This document shows, piece after piece, positions 10,901 to 24,352 of a stretch of DNA of 64,000 bases. A program made the position numbers and the translations under genes. Source of the DNA: Sipunculus nudus (Eukaryota > Annelida > Sipuncula > Golfingiida > Sipunculidae); NCBI GenBank assembly GCA_026874595.1, contig CM049306.1, forward strand, positions 12,915,019 to 12,979,018, in the 5' to 3' direction. Numbering within the stretch: the stretch's first letter is position 1; every line of letters begins with the position of its first letter. Under the pieces are notes generated by a model that saw nothing but the letters and a program-made list of their open reading frames with translations, searched no databases and was not told where the DNA came from.

Positions 10901-13900
10901 ATGCTGCACAATTATGTACTTTGTGTTAAAGTTAGAAATATAAGACTAGTCCACACTACTCTCGGATCTGCTTTTTACCACTCACTGACTGGCACAATAA
11001 TATATACTGATACATGCATCCCTGGCTGGGTCTATATAACACAGAACTTGCATTACATAAGAGAAAATAATAATTCTGCATAACTAGTATTTTGGAACAT
11101 GCAAAGAAAAGAAACCATACACACTTAATGTATAAATACATACTTTAATATACCCTTTTCGTATAATTCTCATTTAGGTCAAAAAGTTTCAAAATTGAAT
11201 GAAGAACTAGTGAGTACCTAGTACCTACAAGAAATATACCAAAGTTCTTATGGTTAGTTGATCTAAAGAAATGTTAGATAAATATTAGATATGAGGCAGT
11301 CATTCATGTACTGCCTATAGAATGATTCTCATTTGAATGTTTATATAGCACAGCGACATGAATCTTGCTCAGCTAGCTTCCATAAATAAGGCCACAGTAG
11401 CCTGGAGCCAACAGAACACATCATAAGAAGCAAGCTTTTCACTAGCTTTTGAACAGCTGTATGTCTGTCCTGTAGCTTGCTGCTCTGTTTTTTAATCTCC
11501 ACCAGCAAAGCTGGAGGGAGGTTCTGTATTAACCCATGTCTCTTAGTGTGGCAAAGACCAAGATAACTCAGTATGCTTGGGTTTTCATGAAATCTGATAT
11601 TAACATGGGTTTAGTCAAATTTGAAGTCTATCCAGACCCATATATATATGGGCATCTTGTTTTAATTACTTAATCTAATTTGAATGAACAGCTACTGGTA
11701 CTGCCATCTGGTGAAGGAATATTTGGTGGAGAATATACTGTTGCTGCATGTCTAGTCAAAATCTAAGTTTATTATATAAAATATATGGGTTATGAGGTTT
11801 TGACTAGACAGTGACTATATGACAAATATTGAAAACCATTGTATTGCAGAGGCGGTGAATTTTGGTGAATGAATGAAAACGTGTTTTTCTCAAGTTTCAG
11901 GATTGGTAGGAAAATTCATATGCCTATGCCTGGATTTCAAACTTGCAGATCCTACCTGTGATGGTTGCATTATAAATGTGCCCTGATGACTGCCAGATGT
12001 AGGAAGGACAGAGATGGTTTGCAAGATATTTAGACAGTCCATGTATTCTTACATATACACACCCCTCCTTTACTATGAGTGGACCAACCCATTAAAAGCC
12101 CTAAGATAAAGCAGTCAGGGAGAGGAGAACTGTCACTTGCCCACTAACTGGCCAAGGGGGTAGGACTGGCCTCTTTCATATATGACAAGTGAAGCTTAAT
12201 TAGTAGCCATGGCAACTCTCCATTTTTTAGCAAAGTGCTTGTACCCAAGGACTGGTAGTGTGATCATTTTCAGCCTAATAATTACATTTATTCAAATCTG
12301 GACATACTTTGCCCATTTTGATGATTTTAAACTAAATTGTGGGTCTTATTCTAACACTGAAAGAAAACCTACAGGTGTACACAGACTGGTCACAATAACT
12401 CCTGTATGATCTCCATTCAGTAGAGCTAAAAGCAGAGCTGCCCTTTTATTCAACATGAGAGCACACTAAAAAATTCTCTTATAAAAACCTTTTAACTTCA
12501 CATGCCAGTTTTTCTCCCCATAATTAATTGTGCTTACTGTTACCTGTGGAGTAAGATTACCAAAGTTTTTGACATATTGAAGCTGAAAAATTCTGAGAAT
12601 GTCTCATAAACCAATTCTTCGATAAGTAATTCTCATTAGAGGTCTAAAATGCAGGAATTTGTTTTGACATTTTGAACAAACAGATGAGTCAGGAAAGACA
12701 CTCATGTATCTTAATACAGATCAAGAGTAGAAAATGCTATATATGTGTCAAATGCAAAGAAAAAGGTGACAAAATATATTTAAAATATTAAAGAAGAGAC
12801 AGAAATTTGAGAGATCTGATTATAACATCATAATGAAGAACTGTTTGTTTTGTTGGGAGAAATTGATATTATGAGACATGGCCATCCATGCAGTTGAATC
12901 ATCATCAATCATTGCCTTGGTATAGAGGCCTGAGATTTACACTCAATAAAATCTCATATCAGTTATGGCTAAAGAGTAAAAAATATATATTAAAAATCAA
13001 CTGAAGTCATATTTTCTCTGTATCGGCGTAACAGTCATTTTAGTTCTTCTGATACAAGGCACAGGGGTCTCTAATAGATATGAATTAATAATGTGTATAA
13101 AAAAATAAACATTAGTAAGAGTGAATATTTTTTTTTTTACTTTTAAGTGAGACATGTTTTTCTCTTGATCTTGGCTTTTGCACCTAAATGGCTAAAAACA
13201 ATTACACTTAAGCTGTGTTATGTCTGCTGATGTAATGTGACATGGCTACTCCTCCATTCAGTTAATTACTAGCACAGTAATGATAAAAAAAAAGTATTTG
13301 CTGCAGCATTTTTTTCCTTTGAATCAAGATGCATATTTCCTGATTATAGTGAAAAAGACCAGACCTGACATTAAGGTAAGGCGGAGAAGCCTCCTCAGAG
13401 CTGAATAAATAAAAATAATAAAAAACAAACATTTGTGCATTTCTTTCTTTTACATCTTCTGCTACATTACACCAGAGTCAAACAGAACACAGCATGAAGC
13501 ACCATTCTTGTCTGGTTGCCTTTTAGGCAGAGACGGTTTTCATCCCTTAAAGAATCAATCAGAAGCTCAGTGAAGCAGCAGCCTGCATGAAAAACTATGT
13601 GCTCTGTATGCCTGGTTTCAACGACGTTACCATAAAATACAGAAAAGGAGATGAAGGCATCGCTATGGAGCAGGGCAACTGTGTGCCGTCAGATCACAAA
13701 TAAGATAGCTAGTAGCTGGAGTCCTCAGAGATCCGTGGTTTACTCCTGTGGGAAAATAAAATCTGCCATGTGACACAGTCAGGAGTCAATAAACGTGGCT
13801 CCCTGCAATAAACAAAGAAGGATGGGACCTAGAATGCTGCCGGCATATCCAATAAATAGAATCTGATTGGAGAGATAGAAGATAACATTGCTTAAGGCCA

Positions 13901-15230
13901 TCCTTGTTAAGATGGTTATATACACTTGCAGCAGCTTTAACTATTCATTTTGAGTTGAAAGTCTGATGTACAACATGCGTTTCTGGTCTTCAGAGGAGAC
14001 ATAAAAAGCACTAATGTAGATTTCTAAAAACATGTCTCAAACCAAGTTATATATTTTACCTTTTAGAGTTTTTTTAATTTTCCAGGAGTGTCACTCAAGA
14101 TAAGTCAAAGGAGTCCTTATTTGAAAATTGAACTGAATAGCACTAACTGATATTTAGGAGAGGTAAAATTTAAATAATACTTCATGAGAATAGAAAATAA
14201 TTAAGCTTAAGCCAAAGGGTAATGACACTCAACTGACGACTTCAGTAACGGTAATTACTTTGGTGACACCACAAAGAAGTCCCATGATCTCTGACCTCAT
14301 TAAATATGCAAATTTGATTTGAGTATCAAACTTGATCAGGTGACTATCTTGGGTGGTAAACCTTCAGAGTGAGTTTCATGAAAATACCGGTAAGTTACTG
14401 CAGTGACACAAAGGTTAATGGCTAAACAGAACGACTCTGCCCATAGTATAATATATTACCCTCTATAAGATGAGTGTATGAAAGTGAAACAATAACACTC
14501 CTTGCTGGAGATAATTATTTGTACTGGCTGACCAGTTTATATGGCAAGAGAGCTGACAATTCTGTTTGAACATCTCCAAATTGTTAATTCAATAGCACAC
14601 AACTGGACCAGGCAGCAGCTCTGGTAAATAAGTACTTCAGGGTCTTTCAGTTGTACCACTAACACTGAGCATCCTAACAGGAATTCATCATACCAGTCTG
14701 GCACTCTGTGACCTACAATCAAGCATGGCCTGCAACCGTAATTGGTGGCTGATGAGGGGCCCCAAGAGGACTCCAATCTACATCCCAGGAACACAGTAAA
14801 GTGACTTTTTAGATTATTCTGTCACAGGTACTTCAGAACAGACCAGTCCTGAAGACAACCAGCTGCCTTATGAACAGTGGTGTATTTATAATTATTTTCA
14901 AGAACAGATCAAATCAAAAGACACATAATAAATATGGAACTCATCTAAAATCAATTTGAATAGCAAAACAACTGAAAAGTGTAAGTGTGCAAATGAGATA
15001 TTTACTTTTGTATATAATTTTCCCCAGTATATATTGGTACTTGTCATTCATTTGTAGAAAACAGTGGAAATTCTGTCTTCATAAGATGAGAATAATATGG
15101 ATCTATTCAGAAATCTGACATATATATTAACCTAAGATGATCCCTTGAATTGTTTTATTAAAAATAGTTAGAATACACCAATCCCATCAGACACAGACTG
15201 TTTATTTTGTTTGTATCCATTTGTTCACAA
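10901..15230. other. AT-rich DNA, no supported gene
   Basis: No recognisable exon, RNA gene or repeat family. The longest frames are 60-85 codons and lack family resemblance. Confidence 0.5.
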
Positions 15231-15378
15231 CAAGTGGGGGCTTCCAAAATAATCCAAACATATTCACAAGTGGGGGCTGCAAAAATAATCCAAACATATT
15301 CACAAGTGGGGGCTGCCAAAATAATCCAAACATATTCACAAGTGAGGGCTGCCAAAAATATTCAAACATATACAACAA
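15231..15378. repeat. 36-bp minisatellite, four copies
   Basis: The unit is CAAGTGGGGGCTGCCAAAAT followed by AATCCAAACATATTCA. The copies are near-identical head-to-tail, with the last one decaying. There are no unique spacers, so this is not a CRISPR array. Confidence 0.9.
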
Positions 15379-16157
15379 GGACATCTAGAAGTAAGTCAGA
15401 CAAACCAGTTGAAAAATAATGTCCCTGACAGTGATCTCTGCGGTAAAATCAGTCTATCATCAGTTGATGTCTGTAGGATCTTGGGAGAAACCTATCACTT
15501 TTGAAGTGCTGCATAATTCATCCTGAGATTTGAAACAAATTGTTTCTACCAAGTCTCCTATGATTTCTAAGTATTGTGTATTTTGCCCTGACATTTGATG
15601 CAGATTGTTTCAACCAATGCATATGAGACAAAAAAAACTGGTGGACCTGGCCTGGATCTTCCAAATCAGATCAGCTGAATTATTGTTCATCTCCCTAGAA
15701 TTTGAGAAATTTTTGAATTTGCAAAAACTTTCAAAGTACTTCAGATAATTGTTCCTCAAAATAGACAGGCAGAAGAGGAGTTCCAAAACTGGAGACCTTG
15801 CTTTTCAAAGTAAAATCTAAAGCAGATATCAAGATAATGCATATTTTTTCAAAAGGTATAAGGCCCATGGGGGAGATTGGGTAGAGACATATATCTATTT
15901 TTTGTGACTGCCAACTACTAATGAGGAGAATGAGCCGTGTGGTCTCACAAGAGTTTTCGATTTGTAATAAGGTCATTAGCCCTGAAAATTCTCTTCTACA
16001 GTCAATGGACTGTTTAGCTCTGGTTGATCAACATCTCAAGTGACATAAAAAAAGCTAAAGAATTGTATTTTTAAACATATTCCAAGAAACAAAGAAAGGG
16101 TGGGGCAGTATCAAACATGGTCCGTTTAGCCCTAAACTAGAAAAACCAAGGTTGCAT
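15379..16157. other. No gene or repeat recognised
   Basis: AT-rich sequence lacking exons or known elements. The frame at 15731-15976 (minus) has no recognisable features. Confidence 0.45.
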
Positions 16158-16893
16158 TGTTACAGGTGCTCTTTTTATTGTGTGACACAGGCGTTGCTCC
16201 TGTTGTGGCGTTCGTGTCTGGCCGCGTATTACATTCCATGTTTAATCCGTGCTGGTTGAACTCTTGTTGTCATGTGAGCCTTGAGTTTTCACGCCTGGTC
16301 TTGGGTCATGTGATGAGCCTGGTTTGTGGAGATACACAGCGCTGTTCTTTCTAGAGAATTCCTGAAACGAGTGTTTACTGTTGAGTAGGGTCCTTATAGA
16401 CTGTTCAAGAAGTGGAAAATTCCCGGCTTGGGCTACGAAGGTATATAAAGGGGCTGTTTATTAGAACCAGAGGGCAGACAGCAGAGCAGATACCAGCGGA
16501 TGTAGAGGCGTGTGTCAGATTCTAAGACCTTATCTGACGAATGCGGCAATTATAGAATTTCAAGAATTTTCTCCTGGATTTTATACATTTGGACTTCAGT
16601 TTACTTTCTGTGTTGTTGCAAGAACTTTCCACTGGACTGTCATTCTCCGAGAGATTACATTCAAAGGACTTATCGTTGTGATGGTGTTGGTATCGAGGTA
16701 CTCGTCGTACCATTATCTTTCTGTGTGATTGTATTGACTTGTTGCTATAACGCTGTTTTGCTGTATAATTGTATTGATTTGGTGTATTGTGTTGTTAGAG
16801 TTGTTTTAAGAATAAATTATAGTTATTTGTTAACAAAAAAACACTGACTTCTTCATTCATTCCCCTAGACATTTCACGCTGCCTAGTGTTACA
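16158..16893 (+). mobile_element. Probable solo LTR of an LTR retrotransposon
   Basis: A roughly 735-bp stretch starts TGTTACAGG and ends GTGTTACA (TG...CA). It is richer in GC than its surroundings. It carries a strong TATA box (GTATATAAAG, 16441-16450), about 30 bp further on a plausible transcript start, and AATAAA (16811-16816) near the 3' end. This order (U3-R-U5) fits an LTR. No matching 5-bp target duplication was found at these ends, and no primer-binding site or gag/pol is adjacent, so the limits are provisional. An isolated promoter is the alternative. Confidence 0.45.
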
Positions 16894-16980
16894 GAATCTG
16901 ATTTTTTTTATCTCCATTACAAAATTTGTGTTCATCACGCATACATGATCTGTTTATATTAGGTTCCATAACAGCATTGA

Positions 16981-18932
16981 ACTAGATATTTCTTGGCACC
17001 GCAGGTGCCATAGTATCGCCAGACAATTAATCCCCCCCCCCCTTTAAGAATAGTCCCCCCATCTTCAGCAACAATTAATATCAGACCACACTCATAGAAA
17101 AGGTCATTCTCATAGAAAAGGTCATGATCCAAATTTCAATATACATCATCCCCTAACCCATGTCTATGTATATGCAAGAAATCTGTCCATTAGTTTTTGA
17201 CTTATAATGCTTGCAGTACTGATAAATGGCAATGATGGGGTATTAAACGGCACAAAACAAGTAAAAGAATAACAGGTGGCGCCACCTGTTTCCGGTACAT
17301 GACAATACTTTCCAAGATCTTCGAACATGTTGATTTTTGGACCAATGCATGCATCCCTTATTGAGATATTAATGATTTTGTGTAATTTTCACCATATATG
17401 GCAATATTCAAGGTCAAGGCCACTCTAATAGGAAAGGTCATGACCCCAATTTATATATACATTATCCCATAACCCATGTCTATGTATATGCATAATATGA
17501 AAGAAATCTGTCCATTAGTTTTTGACTTATAATGCTCACAGGTTATAAATAAACTGTTAAGGGGCAATGATGGGGTATTAAACGGCACGAAAACAAGTAA
17601 AAGAATAACAGGTGGCACCACCTGTTTCCCGTACATGACAACACTATCCAAGATCTTCGTTCAAGTTGATTTTTGGACCAATCAATGCATCCCTTATTGA
17701 GAAATTAATGATTTTGTGTGATTTTCACCATATATGGCAATATTCAAGGTCAAGGCCACTCATTGGAAAGGTCATGACCCCTATTCAAATAAACATTATC
17801 CTATAACCCATATCCATGTATATGCATAATATGAAAGAAATTTGTCCATTAGTTTTTGACTTATAATGCTCACAGTACTGATAAATGGCAATGATGGGGT
17901 ATTAAACGGCACAAAACAAGTAAAAGAATAACAGGTGGCGCCACCTGTTTCCTGTACATGACAATACTTTCCAAGATCTTCGAACATGTTGATTTTTGGA
18001 CCAATGCATGCATCCCTTATTGAGATATTAATGATTTTGTGTAACTTTTCACCATATATGGCAATATTCAAGGTCAAGGCCACTCTAATAGGAAAGGTCA
18101 TGACCCCAATTTATATATACATCATCCCATAACCCATGTCTATGTATATGCATAATATGAAAGAAATCTGTCCATTAGTTTTTGACTTATAATGCTCACA
18201 GGTTATAAATGTACTGTTAAGTGGCAATGATGGGGTATTAAACGGCACGAAAACAAGTAAAAGAATAACAGGTGGCGCCACCTGTTTCCGGTACATGACA
18301 TTACTATCCAAGATCTTCGGTCAAGTTGATTTTTGGACCAATGCATGCATCCCTTATTGAGAAATTAATGATTTTGTGTGATTTTCACCATATATGGCAA
18401 TATTCAAGGTCAAGGCCACTCTCATAGGAAAGGTCATGACCCCAATTTAAATAAACATCATCCCATAACCCATATCTATGTATTTGCATAATATGAAAGA
18501 AATCTGTTCATTAGTTTTTGACTTATAATGCTCACAGTACTGTCAAGTAGCAATTTTGGGGATATTAAACGGCATGAAAACAAGTAAAGAATAATAGGTG
18601 GCGCCACCAGTTTCTGGAACATGACAACCCTATCCATGATCTTCGATCAACTTGATTTTGGGATCAATCCATGCAAGTTTTCTTGAGATATTTAAGAATT
18701 TGTGTGATTTTCCCCAAAATTGAACCTATTCAAGGTCAAGGTCACTCTCCTAGTTGAGGTCATGACCTCAGTTTAAATAGGCGTCGTCCTCTCTCCCATA
18801 TCTATACATATACCAAGTTTGGTAAAGATCCGTGAAATATTTTTTGAGTTATTGTGTCCAAAAGAAATCTCTGCGGCGGCGGCGCGACCGTGCCTAAACC
18901 ATAGTATCTCCAGACTATGTCTGGCGATACAA
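16981..18932 (+). mobile_element. Family F Helentron-like non-autonomous element
   Basis: The 5' end reads ACTAGATATT, followed by a hairpin (TGGCACC, loop GCA, GGTGCCA at 16994-17010) and then TATCGCCAGAC. The 3' end is a hairpin (GTATCTCCAGAC, loop TAT, GTCTGGCGATAC at 18904-18930) that repeats the 5' subterminal word in inverse. The interior is about five tandem units of roughly 330 bp, each with GGTGGCGCCACC or a one-base variant and TCAAGGTCA half-sites. This architecture matches non-autonomous Helitron2/Helentron elements. No coding capacity is present. Confidence 0.7.
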
Positions 18933-19420
18933 TAAATAATTTCTTGACAATAGGATCATAGAAATACTGTATGGAAAAATGGTAGCTTTAGAGATAACAA
19001 AAATACTTCAATAAGTACAGACTCCAGCTGAATTAATACCAGGATCAAAGGTAAGCTTCAAAACATATGGCAGCATAGAACATATAGGTGTGGGCATGTC
19101 ATAATTTTATTACATAATTAATTCAGTCCTACTGCTGTTATTCAACATAATGAATTAATAAGCATAATGGCATAACATTAACAGAGCACTTAAACTTCTT
19201 CCAATGAAGTATTAATGATTCAATAACCATACAAGTGCACTTAAAGGTTTCAATTTTGCATAGCTTATGGATAAAAGTACTTTAGATCCAGAGTGCTGAG
19301 ATCCCTAGATATATCCAGTCATGCATACAAAATTACAGGACACACAACCAAGAAAATCTTATTAAAATTTGACATAAAATGAAATACAAATAACATTAAA
19401 GGATACTTTCCCCTTTTTTT
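18933..19420. other. No gene or repeat recognised
   Basis: AT-rich spacer between the family F element and the next repeat block. Confidence 0.45.
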
Positions 19421-20200
19421 CTAAAGCTGTTTATTAAAACAAGGGCCCAGAGGCACAAATAGTCCCCCGTCACATGCATAACTCTGGGTATTTTCTGTGA
19501 CCTGTTTTCCCTTAGGGTTGGCTGAAATAGGATAAATCAGGATCAAAAGGCTTACTAAACAAGAAGAGCAGGCATTCAAAACAATTATCAGTGGTGCCAA
19601 ATGTCTTATGTATGCGATAAATCTATCCATGAGCTAAGGCTGTGCCAAATTTCAGGCCAATAGGCAAACAATTCCTGAGTAATGTGTGATATTTACCTAA
19701 CATAAAGTGTACATGGCCATAATGTAAAAACAACTATAGGTGGTGCCACCAGAGTCCAGTAAATGTCCAAGAGCTTTCCATAAAGGACAAAATCGGGCAA
19801 ATCTGTTGAATGAGTTCTGAGATATGGGTGCTTTTTGTAGCAGCAAAACAATTTCCAGTGGTGCCAACTGTCTTACATACATGATAAATCTATCCACAAT
19901 CTATGACTGTGAAAATTTTCAGGCTGAAAGCTTACAGCATTCCTGAGATATATTCCACCTTAAATTGACCCATAGATGACAATAATGGAAAAATAATTGC
20001 AGGTGATGCCATCAGAGTTCAGTACATGATGAAGTTATCCAATAGCTATCCACAGAAATAAACATGGAGCAAATCTGTTGAACCATTCCACAGATACAGG
20101 TGATTATATGCAAAAATGGACCTATTCAAGGTCAAGGTCACTCTCATGGTAAAGATCATTACATCATTTTAAAAACAAAGATTATACAGACAAGTTCAAC
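19421..20200. repeat. Family G degenerate tandem units (GGTGGTGCCACC-type)
   Basis: Two to three diverged units of roughly 240 bp share GCGATAAATCTATCCA, AATTTCAGGC, a CCTGAG(A)TA block and GTGGTGCCA palindrome variants. The order of blocks resembles that in families E and F. No clear hairpin ends were found, so this is a decayed fragment. Confidence 0.5.
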
Positions 20201-20334
20201 CACCATGGTTCAAATTTGGCATGGTGACTAGAAAATATGTATGAATTAAGGTATATTATTTTATTTTTTAGTTATTTAAACCATGCATATGACCACAGAA
20301 TAGGCCACAATGGTCAAAGAGAAAAAAAACACAA

Positions 20335-23300
20335 ACTAGATGTGTCAGGACAACACAAATGCCCCAGCGATGGGGCAAATTAGAAACATTTGTTAAATTT
20401 TGAAAAATTTTTTAAGTACAGGAGGTGTCATATGGTCAAAAGTAGGCCAACAAGGGCAACATGCAAACTCAATCTGTAACAGGTCATAATCAAGCAACAC
20501 ACCAAAAATCAGGCCAGTATCTGCAGGCATTGAGAAAAAAGTCCATACATGTGCATTTTTCATAAAAAATTTCTGTCTTTCATGAGTTTAGGAGCCGTAA
20601 AACAATCAAAAGTAGGTCAACCAGGACAATTTAACGCGAACTCGATCTGTAACTGACATTATCTGCCCACACATAAAAAAATCAGGGTGGTATCTGCATT
20701 TGTTATGAAAATTTCTATTCTTCATGAAACTTTCTATGTTCAGGAGCAGTCAAATGGTCAAAAGTAGGTCAACTGGGACAAAACAAGAACTCAATCTGTA
20801 ACTGGTCATTATCTGCCCACACACCAAAAATCAGGCCTGTATCTGCAGGCATTGTGAAAAAAAGTCCGTACATGTGCACTTTTCATGAAAATTTATATTT
20901 TTTATAAAATTTTCTATGTTAGGGCACTGTCAAACGGTCAAAAGTTGGTCAACTTGGACAAAACGTGATCTCGATCTGTAATTGGTCATTATCTGCCCAC
21001 ACACCAAAAATCAGGCCAATATCTGCAGGTATTGCGAAAAAAAGTCCGTAGATGTGTATTTGTCATGAAAATTTATATTTTTTATGAAATTTTCTATGTT
21101 CAGGAGCCGTAAAACGGTAAAAATTAGGTCAACTGGGACGAAACGCAAACTCGACCTGTAACCTGTCAATATCTGCCTACATACCAAAAATCAGGCCAAT
21201 ATCTGCAGGCATTGCGAAAAAAAGTCCGCACAATTTGTGAATTTGTCATTAAAAAATTTCTATTTTTCATGAAATTTTCAAAGTTAAGGAGCCGTAAAAT
21301 GGGTATAAAATATGTCAACCAGGACGAAAGGCGAACTCGATCTGTAACTGTTCATTATCTGCCCACACACCAAAAATCAGGCCCATATCTGCAGGCATTG
21401 CGAAAAAAAGTCCATACATGTGTATTTGTCACGAAAATTTCTATTTTTCATGAAATTTTTAGCTCAGCTGACTGTAAGTCATCTGAGCTATAGCGATCAC
21501 TCTTTGTCCGTCGTCTGGCTGTCTGTCCGTTAACAAGGCACAAATCGTAACCACTGGACCTGGAATCTTCTTACTTTACATCCAGAGAGGTCCATGAAAA
21601 ATCTCCTTGGAAACCTGGAATTAGGTCTCTGTTACCCATATTCTTCGAGCTATGGGGCCCCAAAGTAACCCCCCGACTAGTAAAAAATTTCATACAAAAA
21701 CTTCAATATCTCATTAACTACATCACTGATGGTCATGATTTTTGGCATACTTATTGATCATGAGATGTTCCATCAGTTCCTGCAGACTGGTGGCGCCACC
21801 TGTATTTTTTTATTTTTTACGAATTTTTTTCTCTATTTTTGAGACCTTTTAAAATGTGGACATCTGTTAACAGGGCACAAATCGTAAAGACTGGACCTAG
21901 AATCTTCATTCTTTAGATTCCAAGAGACCTATGAAAAGTATCCATGGAAACCAGAAATTAGGTCTCTGTTACCCATATTCTTCGAGCAATGGGGCCCCAA
22001 AGTACCCCCCAGAATAGTAAAAAAATTTCATACAAAAACTTCAATATCTCATTAACTACATCACTGATGGTCATGATTTTCGGCATACATATTGATCATG
22101 AGATGTTTCATCAGTTTCTGCAGACTAGTGGCGCCACCTGTATTTTTCAAATTATTACAATTTTTTTCTCTATTTTTGAGACCTTTAAGGATGTAGTTAT
22201 CTGTCAACAGGGTTCAAATTGTAACATCTGGACCTAGAATCTTCATCCTTGACACACAGGGTGACCCATGAAAAGTCTCCATGGAAACCTGAAATTAGGT
22301 CTCTGTTACCCATATCCTTTGAGCTGTGGTACTCCAAAATACAGCTTAGAATAATGGAAAATTTGATACAAAAGCTGAAGTATCTGAACAACTATGCGGA
22401 GATCACCATAATTGTCTGCATGGATATTGATCATGGAGTGTTTCATGAGTTTCCACAGCCTGGGTGCGCCACCTCTATATTTTTTATTTTTTACAACTTT
22501 TTTTCTCTATTTTTGAGACCTTTAAGGATGTAGTTATCTGTCAACAGGGTTCAAATTGGACCTAGAATCTTCATTCTTGACACACAGGGAGACCTATGAA
22601 AAGTCTCCATGGAAACCTGAAATTAGGTCTCTGTTACCCATATCCTTTGAGCTATGGCACTCCAAAGTACAGCTCAGAATAATGGAAAATTTGATACGAA
22701 AGCTGAAGTATCTGAACAACTTATGAAGAGATCACCATAATTGTTTGTATGGATATTGATCATGGAGTTTTTCATCAGTTTCTGCAGGCTGGTGGCACCA
22801 CATATATTTGTTCGGGTTTTTTTCGAATTTTTCTCTCTATTTTTGAGACCTTTAAAGATATGAACATCTGTTAACATGGCACAAATCATAACAACTGGAC
22901 CTAGAATCTTCATTCTTTACACACAGGGAGTCCCATGAAAATCTCTATGGAAACCAGAAATTAGGTCTCTGTTACCCATATCCATTAAGCTGTATGGCTC
23001 CAAAATACCCCGCAGAATAATGAAAAATTTGATACAAAAACTCCAGTATCTCAATAACTACAACACTGATGCTCATGATTTTTGGCATACATATTGATCA
23101 TGACATGTTCTATCAGTTTTAGCAGACTGGGTGTGCCACCTCTATTTTTTTCAAATTTTTCCGAATTATTTTCTCTATTTTTGATACCTTTAAAGATGTG
23201 GTTATCTGTCAACAGGGTACAAACTGTAACAACTGGACCTAGAATCTTCATTCTTGTCATGCAAGGAGGCCCATGAAAAGTGTCTATGGAAACCTATGGA

Positions 23301-23888
23301 AAATTAGGTCTCTGTTACCCATATCCTTCAAGCTATAGGACTCCAAAGTATCCCTCAGAATAATGGAAAATTTGATACAAAAGCTGAAGTATCTGAACAA
23401 CTAATCCAGAGACCACCATGCTTCTTTGCATTGATATTGACCATTAAGTGTTTTTATTAGTTTCTGCAGACTGGTGGAGCCACCTGTATTTTTTTTAAAG
23501 TTTACGCATTTTTTCTCTATTTTTGAGATATATTAATACAGACACAATCTCAGCCTGTTGGTTAATCTTTTTGATGCTTCAGTTGAATGGTTATATACTA
23601 CCATTCAGATGATAAAATTTCCTTTTGCAAATCTCTTCCCAGTCAGCTGAGCGTCATGACCCATGGGTCACTTATTCTAAGTTTAGGAGCCATTAAACGG
23701 TCAAAAGTAGGTCAACTGGGATGAAACGTGAACTCGACCTGTAACTGGTCATTATCTGTCTTCACACCAAAAATCAGGTCAATATCTGCAGGCATTGCGA
23801 AAAAAAATCTGTACAACTGTTTGATTTCAGAATGACGGAAGTGGGTAAAACTATATGCCCCGGCCACTTTGTGCCTTGGGCATAAAAA
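20335..23888 (+). mobile_element. Family A Helentron-like element, interrupted by a family B element
   Basis: It starts ACTAGATGTGTC, with a near-palindromic hairpin and then AATGCCCC. It ends with a hairpin (TATGCCCC, then TTGGGCATA at 23854-23884) followed by AAAAA. The interior holds about 180-bp tandem units (GGTCAAAAGTAGGTCAACTG; AATCAGGCCAATATCTGC). At 21459 it is broken by a minus-strand family B element and resumes at about 23674 in mid-unit (TAAGTTTAGGAGCC). The uninterrupted copy at 59448-60808 confirms the ends. Confidence 0.7.
21459..23673 (-). mobile_element. Family B Helentron-like element (minus orientation), nested in family A
   Basis: Read on the minus strand it starts with GTGACCCATGGGTCA and GCTCAGCTGA (23642-23672). 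It ends with the family hairpin (TAGCTCAG arm / CTGAGCTA arm) and AAAAA. The interior has about 330-bp units containing GGTGGCGCCACC or variants, a CTCAAAAATAGAGAAAAAA block, and GGGTAACAGAGACCTAATTT. It forms an inverted pair with 25791-29922. Confidence 0.7.
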
Positions 23889-24352
23889 TGCTCATAAAAT
23901 CACCAGAAATATAGGTATCAAATTTGGGTTGAAGTCCACATGGCCCAACATACTGTGGTTGGCTTATTGTTTGTTAGGGTTTCAAATTCGTGATATTAGC
24001 AAAAGGGAAATAATCACAAATATTAAACCTTTGTGAATAAGATGCCTCATCTACACAGGTGAATGGGTCATATATATATAAACTCATTGGTATTTTATAT
24101 ATGTTATCCCTCTGACCACTCCCAAAGGATTAATGTCAAAAGGCAAAAATATTCATAGCATAGATTATAACATATATTTTGCAACAAGATTTTTATTATA
24201 AATAATAACATATATTTTATGTAATGTACATATCAAAGATTTACATTATAAATCATATCAAATTTTCCATGTTATCTGCCTATAGGGGACAAGAATTTCT
24301 ACTCTTTCTTGTGGGTCATCATCAAATTCTGAGGATTAAGAGCAAACATTAA

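Noticed and set aside
10642-10911. Leu/Ser-rich open frames over the GA microsatellite
   Set aside because: Low-complexity translation of (GA)n and (TA)n; not a protein.
15231-15378. Four regularly spaced repeats that could suggest a CRISPR array
   Set aside because: The 36-bp units are directly adjacent with no unique spacers, and the DNA is eukaryotic.
16512-16847. 111-codon frame following the TATA box at 16441
   Set aside because: Composition is hydrophobic and irregular with no family resemblance. It overlaps the poly(A) signal of the probable LTR.
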